Shown here in pieces: positions 33,900-41,910 of a stretch of DNA of 64,000 nucleotides; the first letter of the stretch is position 1, and the number at the start of each line of letters is the position of its first letter. A model generated the notes under the pieces. It saw only the letters and a program-made list of their open reading frames with translations. It did no database searches and was not told the DNA's origin. This DNA comes from Roseburia_D yibonii (GTDB taxonomy: Bacteria; Bacillota; Clostridia; Lachnospirales; Lachnospiraceae), in contig NZ_JACOQH010000002.1 in assembly GCF_014297335.1 (NCBI RefSeq), forward strand, positions 357,171 through 421,170, read 5' to 3'. The translations under genes and the position numbers were made by a program.

Positions 33900-34134
33900 C
33901 ATCCGGCAAATCCGAGGAACCTTTTGTTCTCTCCGGATTGTTTACCCGTTTCATGATATTTTTTATTATTAACTTGCATTTATGTATTTTTCTTTATTTA
34001 TAAGAAAAAATCAATTATTTTATCTGTCTTTTTCAGACTTTTCTCTTGTATCATCCACAAAAAGAAGTTATTATTTTCTTAGAGAGTAGTTCTAAAATTC
34101 GTGTTATATTTTCATTACTAGGAGGCGATCTGTC

Positions 34135-34290
34135 ATGATGATCTGTTACAATTCCAAAAGCCGTCGTATCAGCATGATCCAGGAGATCTTACAGAGTCAG
34201 GCTGCAAAAGACGACAAAACACTGACCGAAAAGTTAAAAGAAGAGCTGCGTCAGCTCACAGCCTCACTTACACCACAGGCAAAAGCCTGA
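34135..34290 (+). CDS. Small protein of 51 residues, unknown function
   Basis: A short gene between the YibE/F operon and a membrane gene. ATG-ATG at 34135/34138 follows a perfect AGGAGG at good distance, and the frame ends at TGA 34288-34290 just before a strong terminator. The product starts MMICYNSKSRRISMIQEILQ and is charged and mostly helical-looking (KTLTEKLKEELRQL), with one cysteine and no membrane segment. An extended -10 TGTTATATT lies at about 34102-34110. Ribosome site, terminator and codon choice all support a real gene. I do not recognise a family. Confidence 0.7.
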   Translation: MMICYNSKSRRISMIQEILQSQAAKDDKTLTEKLKEELRQLTASLTPQAKA

Positions 34291-34295
34291 CCGCA

Positions 34296-34348
34296 GAAAA
34301 GAAGGGACACATGCAGACATTTAAAACGCATGTGTCCCTTCTTTTTTA
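34296..34348. terminator. Strong terminator after the 51-residue gene
   Basis: AAGAAGGGACACATGC pairs perfectly with GCATGTGTCCCTTCTT around a loop of about 15 bases, followed by a T-run on the plus strand and preceded by an A-rich run, so it can serve both strands. Confidence 0.88.
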
Positions 34349-34377
34349 GTCTCCTTTTCATCCAAGGCCATTTTGTC

Positions 34378-34761
34378 TCAGGTACGATAAATATAACAGC
34401 GGACGATCACTGCCACAAAATAAAGCAATGCCGCCATCAGTCCGAACAGCGCCCCTCCTCCGATCACGCCGGCGATGATCTGTGCCGCCACGATCAAAAG
34501 ATGCACGAAGATCGGCAGATCATAAAAACATCTCGCCAGAATCACTTCTAGCAGTGCCAGAATGCAGACCGGAACGACCGACACCCCGCACGCAAAGATC
34601 CCAACTACCACAAAGATCACTGCCATAAGGATCAGTCCCGCAACCGCAACGGTGTACTGCTCTGAGCTGCGTCTTCTCTTCTTCCGGTTCTGCCGCTTTC
34701 TTTTGTTTTCCGCCCCCGTCATAAACTCTTTTATCTCGTCTTTTCCTGTATTCTGGTTCAT
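34378..34761 (-). CDS. Small membrane protein, unknown function
   Basis: 127 residues: a hydrophilic, strongly basic N-terminal third (KRKRQNRKKRRRSS at about 20-33) and three or so membrane segments in the rest (AVAGLILMAVIFVVVGIF, VCILALLEVILA, IIAGVIGGGALFGLMAALLY). ATG 34761 follows AAGGAG at 12 bp. It has its own promoter. No family recognised; the basic head may sit on the inner membrane face. Confidence 0.65.
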   Translation of the reverse strand: MNQNTGKDEIKEFMTGAENKRKRQNRKKRRRSSEQYTVAVAGLILMAVIFVVVGIFACGVSVVPVCILALLEVILARCFYDLPIFVHLLIVAAQIIAGVIGGGALFGLMAALLYFVAVIVRCYIYRT

Positions 34762-34804
34762 AGTATGCTGTCTCCTTTTGTATATACCTCTGTCACATGA
34801 TTGC

Positions 34805-34833
34805 ATTATATCAAGTTCCCAAAAAAAGAACAA
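34805..34833 (-). promoter_or_regulatory. Promoter of the small membrane protein gene
   Basis: TTGTTC (34828-34833) and TATAAT (34805-34810), 17-bp spacer, also an extended TGA before the -10. Confidence 0.7.
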
Positions 34834-34850
34834 CTTTTTTCAAAAAAACA

Positions 34851-34879
34851 TTGCATTCTTTTTTGTTTTTATATATAAT
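34851..34879 (+). promoter_or_regulatory. Promoter of tRNA-Thr
   Basis: TTGCAT (34851-34856) and TATAAT (34874-34879), 17-bp spacer, 25 bp before the tRNA. Confidence 0.75.
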
Positions 34880-34904
34880 AGCATATGTCGCATGTGAGTG
34901 ACAG

Positions 34905-34977
34905 GCTGGAATGGCTCAGTTGGTAGAGCAGCTGATTCGTAATCAGCAGGTCGTCGGTTCGAGTCCGATTTCCAGCT
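34905..34977 (+). tRNA. tRNA-Thr (anticodon CGT)
   Basis: A 73-base cloverleaf: acceptor GCTGGAA/TTCCAGC with discriminator T, D arm GCTCAGTTGGTAGAGC, anticodon arm GCTGA-TTCGTAA-TCAGC with CGT at the anticodon, and TTCGAGT in the T loop. CCA is not encoded. It reads ACG codons. Single-gene unit with its own promoter and terminator. Confidence 0.95.
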
Positions 34978-34982
34978 TTTGG

Positions 34983-35012
34983 GCAGATATCTATCAGGTA
35001 TCTGCTTTTTTT
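34983..35012 (+). terminator. Terminator of tRNA-Thr
   Basis: GCAGATA (34983-34989) pairs with TATCTGC (34999-35005), followed by seven T. Confidence 0.88.
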
Positions 35013-35118
35013 GTTATGGCAACGAGGAAAATGACCGCGTGCATCCCGTCTCTGTGTGGTACAATTCATATAATTGTCGCATTTTTTTGTTACTTTTCTG
35101 CAATTTCCCTGATATGAC

Positions 35119-35147
35119 TTGATTATTTTTCAATTTCATGCTAAAAT
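35119..35147 (+). promoter_or_regulatory. Promoter of codY
   Basis: TTGATT (35119-35124) and TAAAAT (35142-35147), 17-bp spacer, about 40 bp before the codY start. Confidence 0.7.
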
Positions 35148-35189
35148 TTAGGAATTCGACAGTGTGTTTGTCGGAAAAGGAGGCTGACT

Positions 35190-35966
35190 ATGAGCATACA
35201 ACTGCTTGATAAAACGCGGAAGATCAATAGTTTTCTGCATAATAACAACTCTTCCAAAGTTGTATTCAATGACATCTGTAAAGTTATGACCGATATTTTG
35301 GATTCCAATATTCTTGTCATCAGTAAAAAAGGAAAGATTCTGGGCACCAGCCAGTGTAAGGGAACCGATGAGCTCCAGGAGCTGATCGTTGATGATATTG
35401 GCGGTTTCATCGATCCTCTGTTAAACGAACGTCTTCTTGGCATCTTATCCACAAAGGAAAATGTCAATCTAGAGACTCTTGGATTTGAGACCAACATCAA
35501 CAACTACTCTGCGGTCATCGTTCCGATCGATATCGCGGAAAAGAGATTCGGCACGCTGTTTATCTACCGCAACCAGAATCCTTACGATATCGACGATATC
35601 ATTCTGTGTGAGTACGGTTCGACCGTGGTCGGACTTGAAATGATGCGTTCTGTTTTTGAAGAAAACGAAGATGAGGAACGCAATATCCAGAATGTAAAAT
35701 CTGCGATCAATACCCTCTCTTTTTCCGAGCTTGAAGCGATCATCCATATTTTTGATGAGCTGCAGGGCGAGGAAGGTATTCTTGTCGCAAGCCGTATTGC
35801 TGACCGTGTAGGGATTACCCGTTCCGTGATCGTCAACGCGCTGCGCAAGTTTGAAAGTGCCGGTATCATAGAATCCCGTTCCTCCGGCATGAAAGGAACC
35901 TATATCAAGATTTTAAATCCTGCCATATTTGATGAATTAAAACAGATCCGGTTAAAAAAACAGTAA
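35190..35966 (+). CDS. codY: GTP-sensing global regulator CodY
   Basis: Nutrient-status repressor that responds to branched-chain amino acids and GTP. The 258-residue length matches the family (about 259). The N-terminal GAF domain (1-155) begins MSIQLLDKTRKINSFLH and contains the ligand-pocket region; the C-terminal winged helix-turn-helix (about 200-255) reads ASRIADRVGITRSVIVNALR followed by SAGIIESRSSGMKGTYIKI, the most conserved part of CodY. AAAAGGAGG ribosome site. Here it stands alone, not in the codV-clpQ-clpY cluster of Bacillus. It may control ilvN (start of window) and other amino-acid genes, but I could not find a convincing CodY box. Confidence 0.97.
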   Translation: MSIQLLDKTRKINSFLHNNNSSKVVFNDICKVMTDILDSNILVISKKGKILGTSQCKGTDELQELIVDDIGGFIDPLLNERLLGILSTKENVNLETLGFETNINNYSAVIVPIDIAEKRFGTLFIYRNQNPYDIDDIILCEYGSTVVGLEMMRSVFEENEDEERNIQNVKSAINTLSFSELEAIIHIFDELQGEEGILVASRIADRVGITRSVIVNALRKFESAGIIESRSSGMKGTYIKILNPAIFDELKQIRLKKQ

Positions 35967-35977
35967 AAAAAGCAAAA

Positions 35978-36012
35978 GCGCCTGTCTGAGGAATCAGACA
36001 GGCACTTTTTTT
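35978..36012. terminator. Terminator of codY
   Basis: GCCTGTCTGA-GGAA-TCAGACAGGC, a perfect 10-bp stem, with T7 on the plus strand and A-rich sequence on the left; it can also end the minus-strand gene at 36014. Confidence 0.92.
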
Positions 36013-36013
36013 A

Positions 36014-36442
36014 TCACTCGACAGGAGCCGCCTCCGGAAGCGGCATTTCTATTGCTCCTGCTTCTTCGGTCTGGACTTCCTCCGTTTGCATTTCTTCTGT
36101 TTCGGCTTCATCCAACGCCTCTCTTGTAATATGCGAGACGCTCATATACGGATTGTCTGCCTGATACGCTTTCGTCTTTGTCTGGAAAGAATACACATCA
36201 AACGCTCCGATCCCAAGGATCGCCGCCACAAAAAGTACCACGGTAAGCCGGAATTTCGGATCACTCTGTGACCTGAAATCATGTCCGCATCTGGGACATT
36301 CTTTTGTTTTTATCAGAGAAACCGTTCTCCCGCAATCCGGGCACTGGCGTATAAATACAAGCTGCAGGATCAGCCGCAGTAAAAGGAACGCGATCAGCAA
36401 CACGATCAGTCCTGCGAGCACATATAAAACATATTCTGACAT
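36014..36442 (-). CDS. Zinc-ribbon membrane protein, unknown function
   Basis: 142 residues: membrane segment 3-31, a small zinc ribbon with Cys34/Cys37 (RQCPDCGRT) and Cys49/Cys52 (KECPRCGHD), a second membrane segment 66-84, then an acidic tail with a short repeat (EEMQTEEVQTEE). The ribbon would lie between the two helices, the tail on the same side as the N-terminus. Promoter and start are clear. No family or function recognised. Confidence 0.68.
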   Translation of the reverse strand: MSEYVLYVLAGLIVLLIAFLLLRLILQLVFIRQCPDCGRTVSLIKTKECPRCGHDFRSQSDPKFRLTVVLFVAAILGIGAFDVYSFQTKTKAYQADNPYMSVSHITREALDEAETEEMQTEEVQTEEAGAIEMPLPEAAPVE

Positions 36443-36481
36443 TTCAATCTCAACCCCTGTCTAATAAATGATGTCTGTTCT

Positions 36482-36510
36482 ACTATACTATACTTGTCCG
36501 TGATTGGCAA
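36482..36510 (-). promoter_or_regulatory. Promoter of the zinc-ribbon membrane gene
   Basis: TTGCCA (36505-36510) and TATAGT (36482-36487), 17-bp spacer, on the minus strand of the divergent gap. Confidence 0.65.
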
Positions 36511-36547
36511 TTTAAAATAATATCATAATTTTTTTATACTTTCTTCA

Positions 36548-36576
36548 TTGTTTCCGCGAAACAGATATGATACATT
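36548..36576 (+). promoter_or_regulatory. Promoter of the DUF5688 gene
   Basis: TTGTTT (36548-36553) and TACATT (36571-36576), 17-bp spacer, about 55 bp before the start. Confidence 0.55.
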
Positions 36577-36631
36577 ATATCCGCAGGCTGCTGCCGGCGG
36601 CCGCAAAATATTATTTTAAAGGGGGACTTCT

Positions 36632-37537
36632 ATGACCTATGACACTTTTAAGGAGCAGATCCTTGCCGGTATGAAAGCCAGGATTCCGCTCGCATCTCTT
36701 TCCATTCAGTCCGTTGTAAAAAACAACAACGTGCAGCTGGATGGTCTCACCATTATGGAAGGCGGCACCAATCTTTCGCCGACGATCTATCTGAACTATT
36801 TCTATGAAACCTATCAAAACGGCGTGGAATTTTCTTCTATTCTGGATACAATTCTCCATACCTATCAGTCCAACAAACCCCGGGGAAAGATCGACACCTC
36901 TTTTTTCACCAATTACGCAAACGTCAGGCCACATATTGCCTACAAACTCATCCACTATGAAAGGAACCGGCATCTGCTTGCTGATCTGCCTCACTTCCGC
37001 TATCTCGATCTTGCCATCGTCTTTTATTGTCTGGTATCCTCTTCCCCTTCCGGAAGTGCCACGATCCTGATCCGCAAAGATCATCTCCGTTTCTGGAACA
37101 TTTCCCCGACACAGCTTTTTGATGCGGCAAAAGAAAACACGCCAAGGCTCCTCTCCTATGATCTCCGCAACATGAATGACCTGATGGAAGAGCTTCTGGC
37201 ACCGGCGCATTCCACCCTCTCCGATCCGGATATAAAAAAAGAGGATGCCGCGATCTGTCCGATGTATGTTCTGACGAACCAGAACAAATTAAACGGCGCA
37301 AGCTGCATCCTCTATGAACATCTTCTTGAGCACTTTGCTGACAGACTCTGCTGTGATCTTTATATCCTGCCGAGCAGTATCCATGAAGTCATTCTGATCC
37401 CTGCCACCTCTGATACCTCTTATCAGGAGCTGTCCCAGATGGTACAGGAAGTAAACGACACACAGGTAAGCCCGGAAGAAATCCTCTCAGATCATGTCTA
37501 TTACTTTTCCAGAAGTTCGGGATCCATCCGTATGTGA
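36632..37537 (+). CDS. DUF5688-family protein
   Basis: A soluble 301-residue protein of a family that is frequent, often in several copies, in Lachnospiraceae genomes; function unknown. Recognisable features are NNNVQLDGLTIMEGGTNLSP near the start, a segment VRPHIAYKLIHYERNRHLL in the middle and ILPSSIHEVILIP near the C-terminus. No catalytic motif or membrane segment is seen. Ribosome site AAAGGGGG. Monocistronic, converging on glgA. Confidence 0.75.
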   Translation: MTYDTFKEQILAGMKARIPLASLSIQSVVKNNNVQLDGLTIMEGGTNLSPTIYLNYFYETYQNGVEFSSILDTILHTYQSNKPRGKIDTSFFTNYANVRPHIAYKLIHYERNRHLLADLPHFRYLDLAIVFYCLVSSSPSGSATILIRKDHLRFWNISPTQLFDAAKENTPRLLSYDLRNMNDLMEELLAPAHSTLSDPDIKKEDAAICPMYVLTNQNKLNGASCILYEHLLEHFADRLCCDLYILPSSIHEVILIPATSDTSYQELSQMVQEVNDTQVSPEEILSDHVYYFSRSSGSIRM

Positions 37538-37553
37538 CAGGATCATCTTCCAA

Positions 37554-39011
37554 TCATCTCATCCCGGATAACTGTTCATAAATCTTTCCATATTCTTTTG
37601 CGGAATTTGCCCAGGAGTAATCCATCTCCATACAGCGGACTGCCATCTCATTCCAATGCGTTCTGTCATCAAAATAAACATGCATCGCATAATGTATCAT
37701 GTCCGCCATCTCCTGCGCGTTAAAATTGCAGAACGAAAATCCATTTCCGGTATTTTCATATTCATTATATGCTTCCACGGTATCTTTCAAGCCGCCTGTT
37801 TCCCGTACCATCGGAACGGTTCCATAGCGCATGCTCATGAGCTGGCTCAGTCCACACGGTTCAAACAGCGACGGCATTAAGAAGGCATCGCTGGAAGCAT
37901 ATATCTTATGCGCAAGCGCCTCTGCATAATCCGTGCTCACCACAAGTTTGTCCGGGTAGCGGTTCGCAAAATAGCGCAGCATTTTTTCGTATTTTTCCTC
38001 CCCGGTGCCAAGTACCACGATCTGAACCGGATCTTTACCAAGGATCTCCTCCAGATCATACGCGACCAAGTCAAAGCCCTTTTGATTGGTCAGCCGCGAA
38101 ACCATGCTGATCAAAAAAACATCCTCGCGCTTTGGCAGATGAAGCATCTCCTGGAGCGCCGCCTTATTGGCTTTCTTTCCCGGCACAAAGTCCAGTGTCC
38201 CGAAATGTTTTGCCATATGGGGATCTGTTGCGGGATCATAAAGTTCATAATCGATTCCGTTTAAGATTCCATAGAGGGAACCGCTCCGCATCCGCATCAG
38301 TCCATCCAGCCCCTCTCCGCCTGCAGGTGTCTGGATCTCATTTGCGTAGGTCGGACTTACCGTCGTTACGATATCGGAAAAAAGGATCCCTCCCTTTAAA
38401 TAGTTCACCTCGCCATACGCTTCGAGTCCTCCGATCCCCGGGCGGAAAAGCTCCTCCGGAAGTCCGGTGGTGTCAACTGCGGCATTTAACTTCCAGCGCC
38501 CCTGGAATTTCATATTATGGATACTGAAAATTGTTTTTATATTCTTGTAAAAAAGCTGATCATCATACAGATTTTTCAGATAGACCGGTATCAGCCCGGT
38601 CTGCCAGTCATGGCAATGTATGATATCCGGGCAGAAATTGATAACCGGAAGCGCATCCAGTACCGCCCGCGAAAAGAACGCGAATTTCTCCACATCCTCG
38701 TAGATATTGTTATAAGGCCTGTCTCCTGAAAAATAATACTCATTATCTACAAAATAGTAGATCACATTTTCATACTGTACCGTCAGAATCCCTGCATACT
38801 GCCTGCGCCATCCCAGTGACACATAAAAATGTGAATGGAAACGCAGGATCTTTTTTAAATTATCATCCATGCAGGTGTATCTCGGAACGATCACACGCAC
38901 GTCGTAGTTATCCTTGTCCAGATATTTCGGCAGGGAACCCACGACATCTGCAAGTCCGCCGGTCTTGATGAACGGGACTGCCTCGGAAGCAGCAAATAAT
39001 ATTTTCGTCAT
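37554..39011 (-). CDS. glgA: Glycogen synthase (ADP-glucose type)
   Basis: GT5 glycosyltransferase that extends alpha-1,4-glucan from ADP-glucose. The 485 residues match the family (about 477). N-terminal KTGGLADVVGSLPK holds the ADP-glucose-contacting lysine; DIIHCHDWQTGLIP and the C-terminal LFEPCGLSQLMSMRYGTVPMVRETGGL are the other hallmarks. GAGG lies five bases before the ATG. No glgB/C/D genes are adjacent, so glycogen genes are dispersed; the GH13 enzyme at 28290 may act on the product. Confidence 0.95.
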   Translation of the reverse strand: MTKILFAASEAVPFIKTGGLADVVGSLPKYLDKDNYDVRVIVPRYTCMDDNLKKILRFHSHFYVSLGWRRQYAGILTVQYENVIYYFVDNEYYFSGDRPYNNIYEDVEKFAFFSRAVLDALPVINFCPDIIHCHDWQTGLIPVYLKNLYDDQLFYKNIKTIFSIHNMKFQGRWKLNAAVDTTGLPEELFRPGIGGLEAYGEVNYLKGGILFSDIVTTVSPTYANEIQTPAGGEGLDGLMRMRSGSLYGILNGIDYELYDPATDPHMAKHFGTLDFVPGKKANKAALQEMLHLPKREDVFLISMVSRLTNQKGFDLVAYDLEEILGKDPVQIVVLGTGEEKYEKMLRYFANRYPDKLVVSTDYAEALAHKIYASSDAFLMPSLFEPCGLSQLMSMRYGTVPMVRETGGLKDTVEAYNEYENTGNGFSFCNFNAQEMADMIHYAMHVYFDDRTHWNEMAVRCMEMDYSWANSAKEYGKIYEQLSGMR

Positions 39012-39049
39012 AAAAGCCTCAGTCCTTCCCGAATCTTTCTTTCAAAAAT

Positions 39050-39078
39050 ATTATAACTGATTCCATTTTATTTTTAAA
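39050..39078 (-). promoter_or_regulatory. Candidate promoter of glgA
   Basis: A perfect TATAAT (39050-39055) with a poor -35 TTTAAA (39073-39078), 17-bp spacer, about 40 bp before glgA. Confidence 0.4.
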
Positions 39079-39102
39079 GCAGTTTTCCATTCAAATCACT
39101 GT

Positions 39103-39900
39103 TTATTGCCGGACTTTATACTCTAATCTGATTTTATCGGCGATCAGTGCGATAAATTCTGAATTTGTCGGTTTTCCCTTCCCGTTATTGATCGTATAGC
39201 CAAACAGTTCATCGATCGTATCCATCTTTCCACGGCTCCATGCGACCTCGATCGCGTGGCGGATCGCACGCTCTACGCGGCTCGGCGTTGTCTGATATTT
39301 CTTCGCGATCGTCGGATAAAGGATCTTTGTGATCGAATTCAGCATCTCAATATCATTGACCGACATAATGATGGCCTCGCGCAGATACTGATATCCCTTG
39401 ATGTGCGCCGGAACTCCGATCTCGTGAATAATGTTCGTGACATCCGCTTCCAGATTCCGCTCTACATATTCCTCCTTTTTCTCATAGGCATTTACTTTTT
39501 TTATCTCTGTTCCATGCCGGTTTTTGTCTTTGATATGCCGGATGCGGTTTAACACCATCTCATTATCAAACGGCTTCATGATAAAATAGTCCGCCCCGAG
39601 ATCAAACGCGTCTTCCGTGATCTTCTCCTGACCGATCGCGCTGATCATGATAAACGCCGGTCTTTTTTTCAATGTTGTATCCTTGTTCACTTTATCCATT
39701 ACACCGAGCCCGTCCAGCTTTGGCATTACAATGTCAAGCAGGACAACATCCGGCTGTTTGTTCTTTATGATCTCATATGCTTCTTCCCCGTCTTTCGCAG
39801 TGCCGACCACATTTAATTCGTCGTCACTCTCCACAATTTTTCCAAGTAATCGTACCATTCTCTCATTATCATCTGCGATTGCTATTTTTAGTTTCTCCAT
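39103..39900 (-). CDS. spo0A: Sporulation master regulator Spo0A
   Basis: Response regulator that commits the cell to sporulation. Of 265 residues, 1-125 are a receiver with Asp10-Asp11, phospho-acceptor Asp56 in VVLLDIVMPKLDG, Ser87 and Lys109 in FIMKPFD; the C-terminal effector domain (about 150-265) has IHEIGVPAHIKGYQYLR and the recognition helix region TTPSRVERAIRHAIEVAW, which are diagnostic for Spo0A. AGGAGGGG ribosome site. In clostridia it normally follows spoIVB directly; here four genes lie between. Confidence 0.98.
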   Translation of the reverse strand: MEKLKIAIADDNERMVRLLGKIVESDDELNVVGTAKDGEEAYEIIKNKQPDVVLLDIVMPKLDGLGVMDKVNKDTTLKKRPAFIMISAIGQEKITEDAFDLGADYFIMKPFDNEMVLNRIRHIKDKNRHGTEIKKVNAYEKKEEYVERNLEADVTNIIHEIGVPAHIKGYQYLREAIIMSVNDIEMLNSITKILYPTIAKKYQTTPSRVERAIRHAIEVAWSRGKMDTIDELFGYTINNGKGKPTNSEFIALIADKIRLEYKVRQ

Positions 39901-39955
39901 CTTTGCCCCTCCTGCTGTTTAAGATAATAAAATCTCATAAAACGAAACTATTTGT

Positions 39956-39984
39956 ATTATAAGCGCCCAAAACTGGCTGTTCAA
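39956..39984 (-). promoter_or_regulatory. Promoter of spo0A
   Basis: TTGAAC (39979-39984) and a perfect TATAAT (39956-39961), 17-bp spacer, about 55 bp before the start. A vegetative sigma-A promoter. Confidence 0.78.
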
Positions 39985-40003
39985 CAAAAATGTTTCCTCA
40001 ATT

Positions 40004-40022
40004 TCCGACATCATATGTCGGA
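40004..40022. promoter_or_regulatory. Inverted repeat upstream of spo0A promoter
   Basis: TCCGACAT-CAT-ATGTCGGA, a perfect 8-bp inverted repeat, ends 20 bp upstream of the -35. Each arm holds TGTCGGA, one base from the Spo0A box TGTCGAA, so auto-regulation is conceivable. Confidence 0.45.
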
Positions 40023-40090
40023 TTTTTCGGGTTTTTCGTTCATTTTGTCCGCCTGCGCCGATTCTGTTCCCCTTACTAAAAAAATATACA

Positions 40091-40146
40091 AAATAAGCAG
40101 ACGAAATCTGTCAAATCCTGTCGTTAATTTCTGTCTGCTTTTTTGC
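40091..40146. terminator. Hairpin downstream of the PsiE-like gene
   Basis: AGCAGAC pairs with GTCTGCT, with an inner GAAAT/ATTTC pairing; a T6 run follows on the plus strand and a weaker T-rich run on the minus strand. Confidence 0.55.
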
Positions 40147-40151
40147 ATATC

Positions 40152-40568
40152 CTATTCGCTTTTTTCTTCTCTTACCGGATCTTTATCTTTTTTTGCCGCA
40201 AAAAGCGGTCCGCCGGCGTATTTTCGGATCAGAAGCAGTACTGCCACACTGAGTACCGAGAGCAGATCCTCAAAAGATGTCGTCGTTTTTACGACCATAT
40301 GTCTTGCGATCACGAACATGAGCACCTCTAAGATCGTATCGGTGCTCGGACGCAGCAGCATCTTTAAAAATTCCACACCCACTACGAGATTTAATACCAG
40401 CTCCAAAAATTCCATAAACGCGCCGTGTTCCATTCTTCCCGTCCAGAAAATCCCAAATTCCTGAATGACCGCGATCCCCTCCATGAGAATGGCCGCCAAC
40501 ACAAACAGTCCCATGATCAGTTCTAATACATGTGTAAAACGATACAGCGTATCAATTATCTTTTTCAT
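40152..40568 (-). CDS. PsiE-like membrane protein
   Basis: 138 residues with about four membrane segments (VLELIMGLFVLAAILMEGIAV, LVLNLVVGVEFLKMLL, TILEVLMFVIARHMVV, LSVLSVAVLLLIRKY). The arrangement and the VGVEFLKML segment resemble the phosphate-starvation-inducible PsiE family, whose function is not known. Start 40568 has AAGGAG and overlaps the AI-2E-family gene by 17 bp, so the two are coupled. Assignment to PsiE is by pattern only. Confidence 0.6.
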   Translation of the reverse strand: MKKIIDTLYRFTHVLELIMGLFVLAAILMEGIAVIQEFGIFWTGRMEHGAFMEFLELVLNLVVGVEFLKMLLRPSTDTILEVLMFVIARHMVVKTTTSFEDLLSVLSVAVLLLIRKYAGGPLFAAKKDKDPVREEKSE

Positions 40569-41703
40569 TTTCTTTTTTCTCTCCTTGATCAATTTTTCGA
40601 TAATCATTAAATCCCCGGATCAGGATCTTCACACTCTCGATCGGGGTATTAAACAAGCCAGCCTGATAAAGATTTAACAAAACATATCCGACCGGAATGG
40701 CAAGGATCAGTCCTGCCATACCGGCAATGCAGTATCCAAAATAAAGCAGGATCAGCGTCGGAAGCGGTCTTATGCCGATCGATTCTCCGACATATTTCGG
40801 CTGGATCACCTGACGCAGCAGCTGCGTTGCTCCCCAGACGATCAAAAGTCCCACTGCTCTCCGGTAGTCCGCGCAGAGAAACGCGATCACTGCCCACGGT
40901 ATCATGACAATACCAGCCCCGAGAATCGGCAGGAAATCCAAAAAAGCAATGATGAAAGACACGACGAGCACATAGTCCACCCGGAGAATAAACAGGCCGA
41001 TCACAAGCACCAGATAGATCCACAGCTCGATCTTCACCTGCGCCCGTATGTATCCGCCAACTGCTTTTTTTGAGCTCCCGGTCAATACTTTAAAGTTTTT
41101 CTGTATGGATTCCGGGATCACCTGTTTTAAAAACGCTTCATTTTCATTTTTCTCCGCCACAAAAAAGTACGATGAGATCAGGCACACAAACAGACCGATC
41201 ATCACCATGGGCACCTGCTTGGTCAGCCCGCTGACCGCCGAAAACGCGACTTTGCTTCCTCCATCCGCAAGCCCGGATATTGCGGAAACGATCTGATTCC
41301 CAAATTTTTCTGTGATATTGGAAAGATTCGCATCCTCTAAGATTCCCCACTGCGCAAGCTGACCGGTCAACGCCTGCATCACATCACTGATCTGTTCCAT
41401 CAGATCCGGCAGACTCTCCATCCATCCGAGCAGCTGATGCAGCAGTGTCGCAATGAGCCCGTAAAACAAAAGTACGATCGCGGCAATTACCGCGATGATC
41501 ACAAGGACCGATCCCATTTTCCGCTTCAGGCGGATCTTCTTTTCCAGAAAATGCACGATCGGACATGCACAGGCGGCGATCAGCCAGGCAATGAGAAACG
41601 GCAGAAAATAGATCCAGATCTTTGGAATTAAAACGATTAACAGCGCTGCCACGAAAACAGTAAACAGTACATTGACAAGTGCTTTTTTGTAAATTTCTTT
41701 CAT
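40552..41703 (-). CDS. AI-2E family transporter
   Basis: A 383-residue polytopic protein with about seven or eight membrane segments. Family marks are an early cytoplasmic PIVHFLEKKIRLKRKMGSV stretch, then the amphipathic middle region and the late segments IAFLDFLPILGAGIVMIPWA and QPKYVGESIGIRPLPTLILL. Despite the name, most members outside E. coli TqsA have unknown substrates, some being Na+/H+ antiporters. ATG 41703 follows GGAGGG; the earlier in-frame ATG is part of that site. Confidence 0.85.
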   Translation of the reverse strand: MKEIYKKALVNVLFTVFVAALLIVLIPKIWIYFLPFLIAWLIAACACPIVHFLEKKIRLKRKMGSVLVIIAVIAAIVLLFYGLIATLLHQLLGWMESLPDLMEQISDVMQALTGQLAQWGILEDANLSNITEKFGNQIVSAISGLADGGSKVAFSAVSGLTKQVPMVMIGLFVCLISSYFFVAEKNENEAFLKQVIPESIQKNFKVLTGSSKKAVGGYIRAQVKIELWIYLVLVIGLFILRVDYVLVVSFIIAFLDFLPILGAGIVMIPWAVIAFLCADYRRAVGLLIVWGATQLLRQVIQPKYVGESIGIRPLPTLILLYFGYCIAGMAGLILAIPVGYVLLNLYQAGLFNTPIESVKILIRGFNDYRKIDQGEKKENEKDN

Positions 41704-41740
41704 GATTCCCTCCATTTTGTCTTATCCATTATTTTCAGAT

Positions 41741-41792
41741 AAAAAGCGAGACTTTTACTGCATCAAAAAAATGCAATAAAAGTCTCGTTCTT
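41741..41792. terminator. Strong hairpin between AI-2E gene and 41911 gene
   Basis: GCGAGACTTTTA-TGCAT pairs with ATGCA-TAAAAGTCTCGTT (about 17 bp) around a poly-A loop; T-rich on the minus strand. It ends transcription from the spoIVB/41911 side. Confidence 0.85.
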
Positions 41793-41910
41793 ATTTCAGT
41801 ATGCATCCCGGTTTTGCAACGTGATGACGACATGCATAATAGCTTTACACTATGAACTACTCCCTCGTATTTGTTTCATCATAACACAGGATTTTTATCC
41901 CTGTCAATCA

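Noticed and set aside
35101..35190. CodY box in the codY promoter
   Set aside because: Best match to AATTTTCWGAAAATT has too many mismatches to call.
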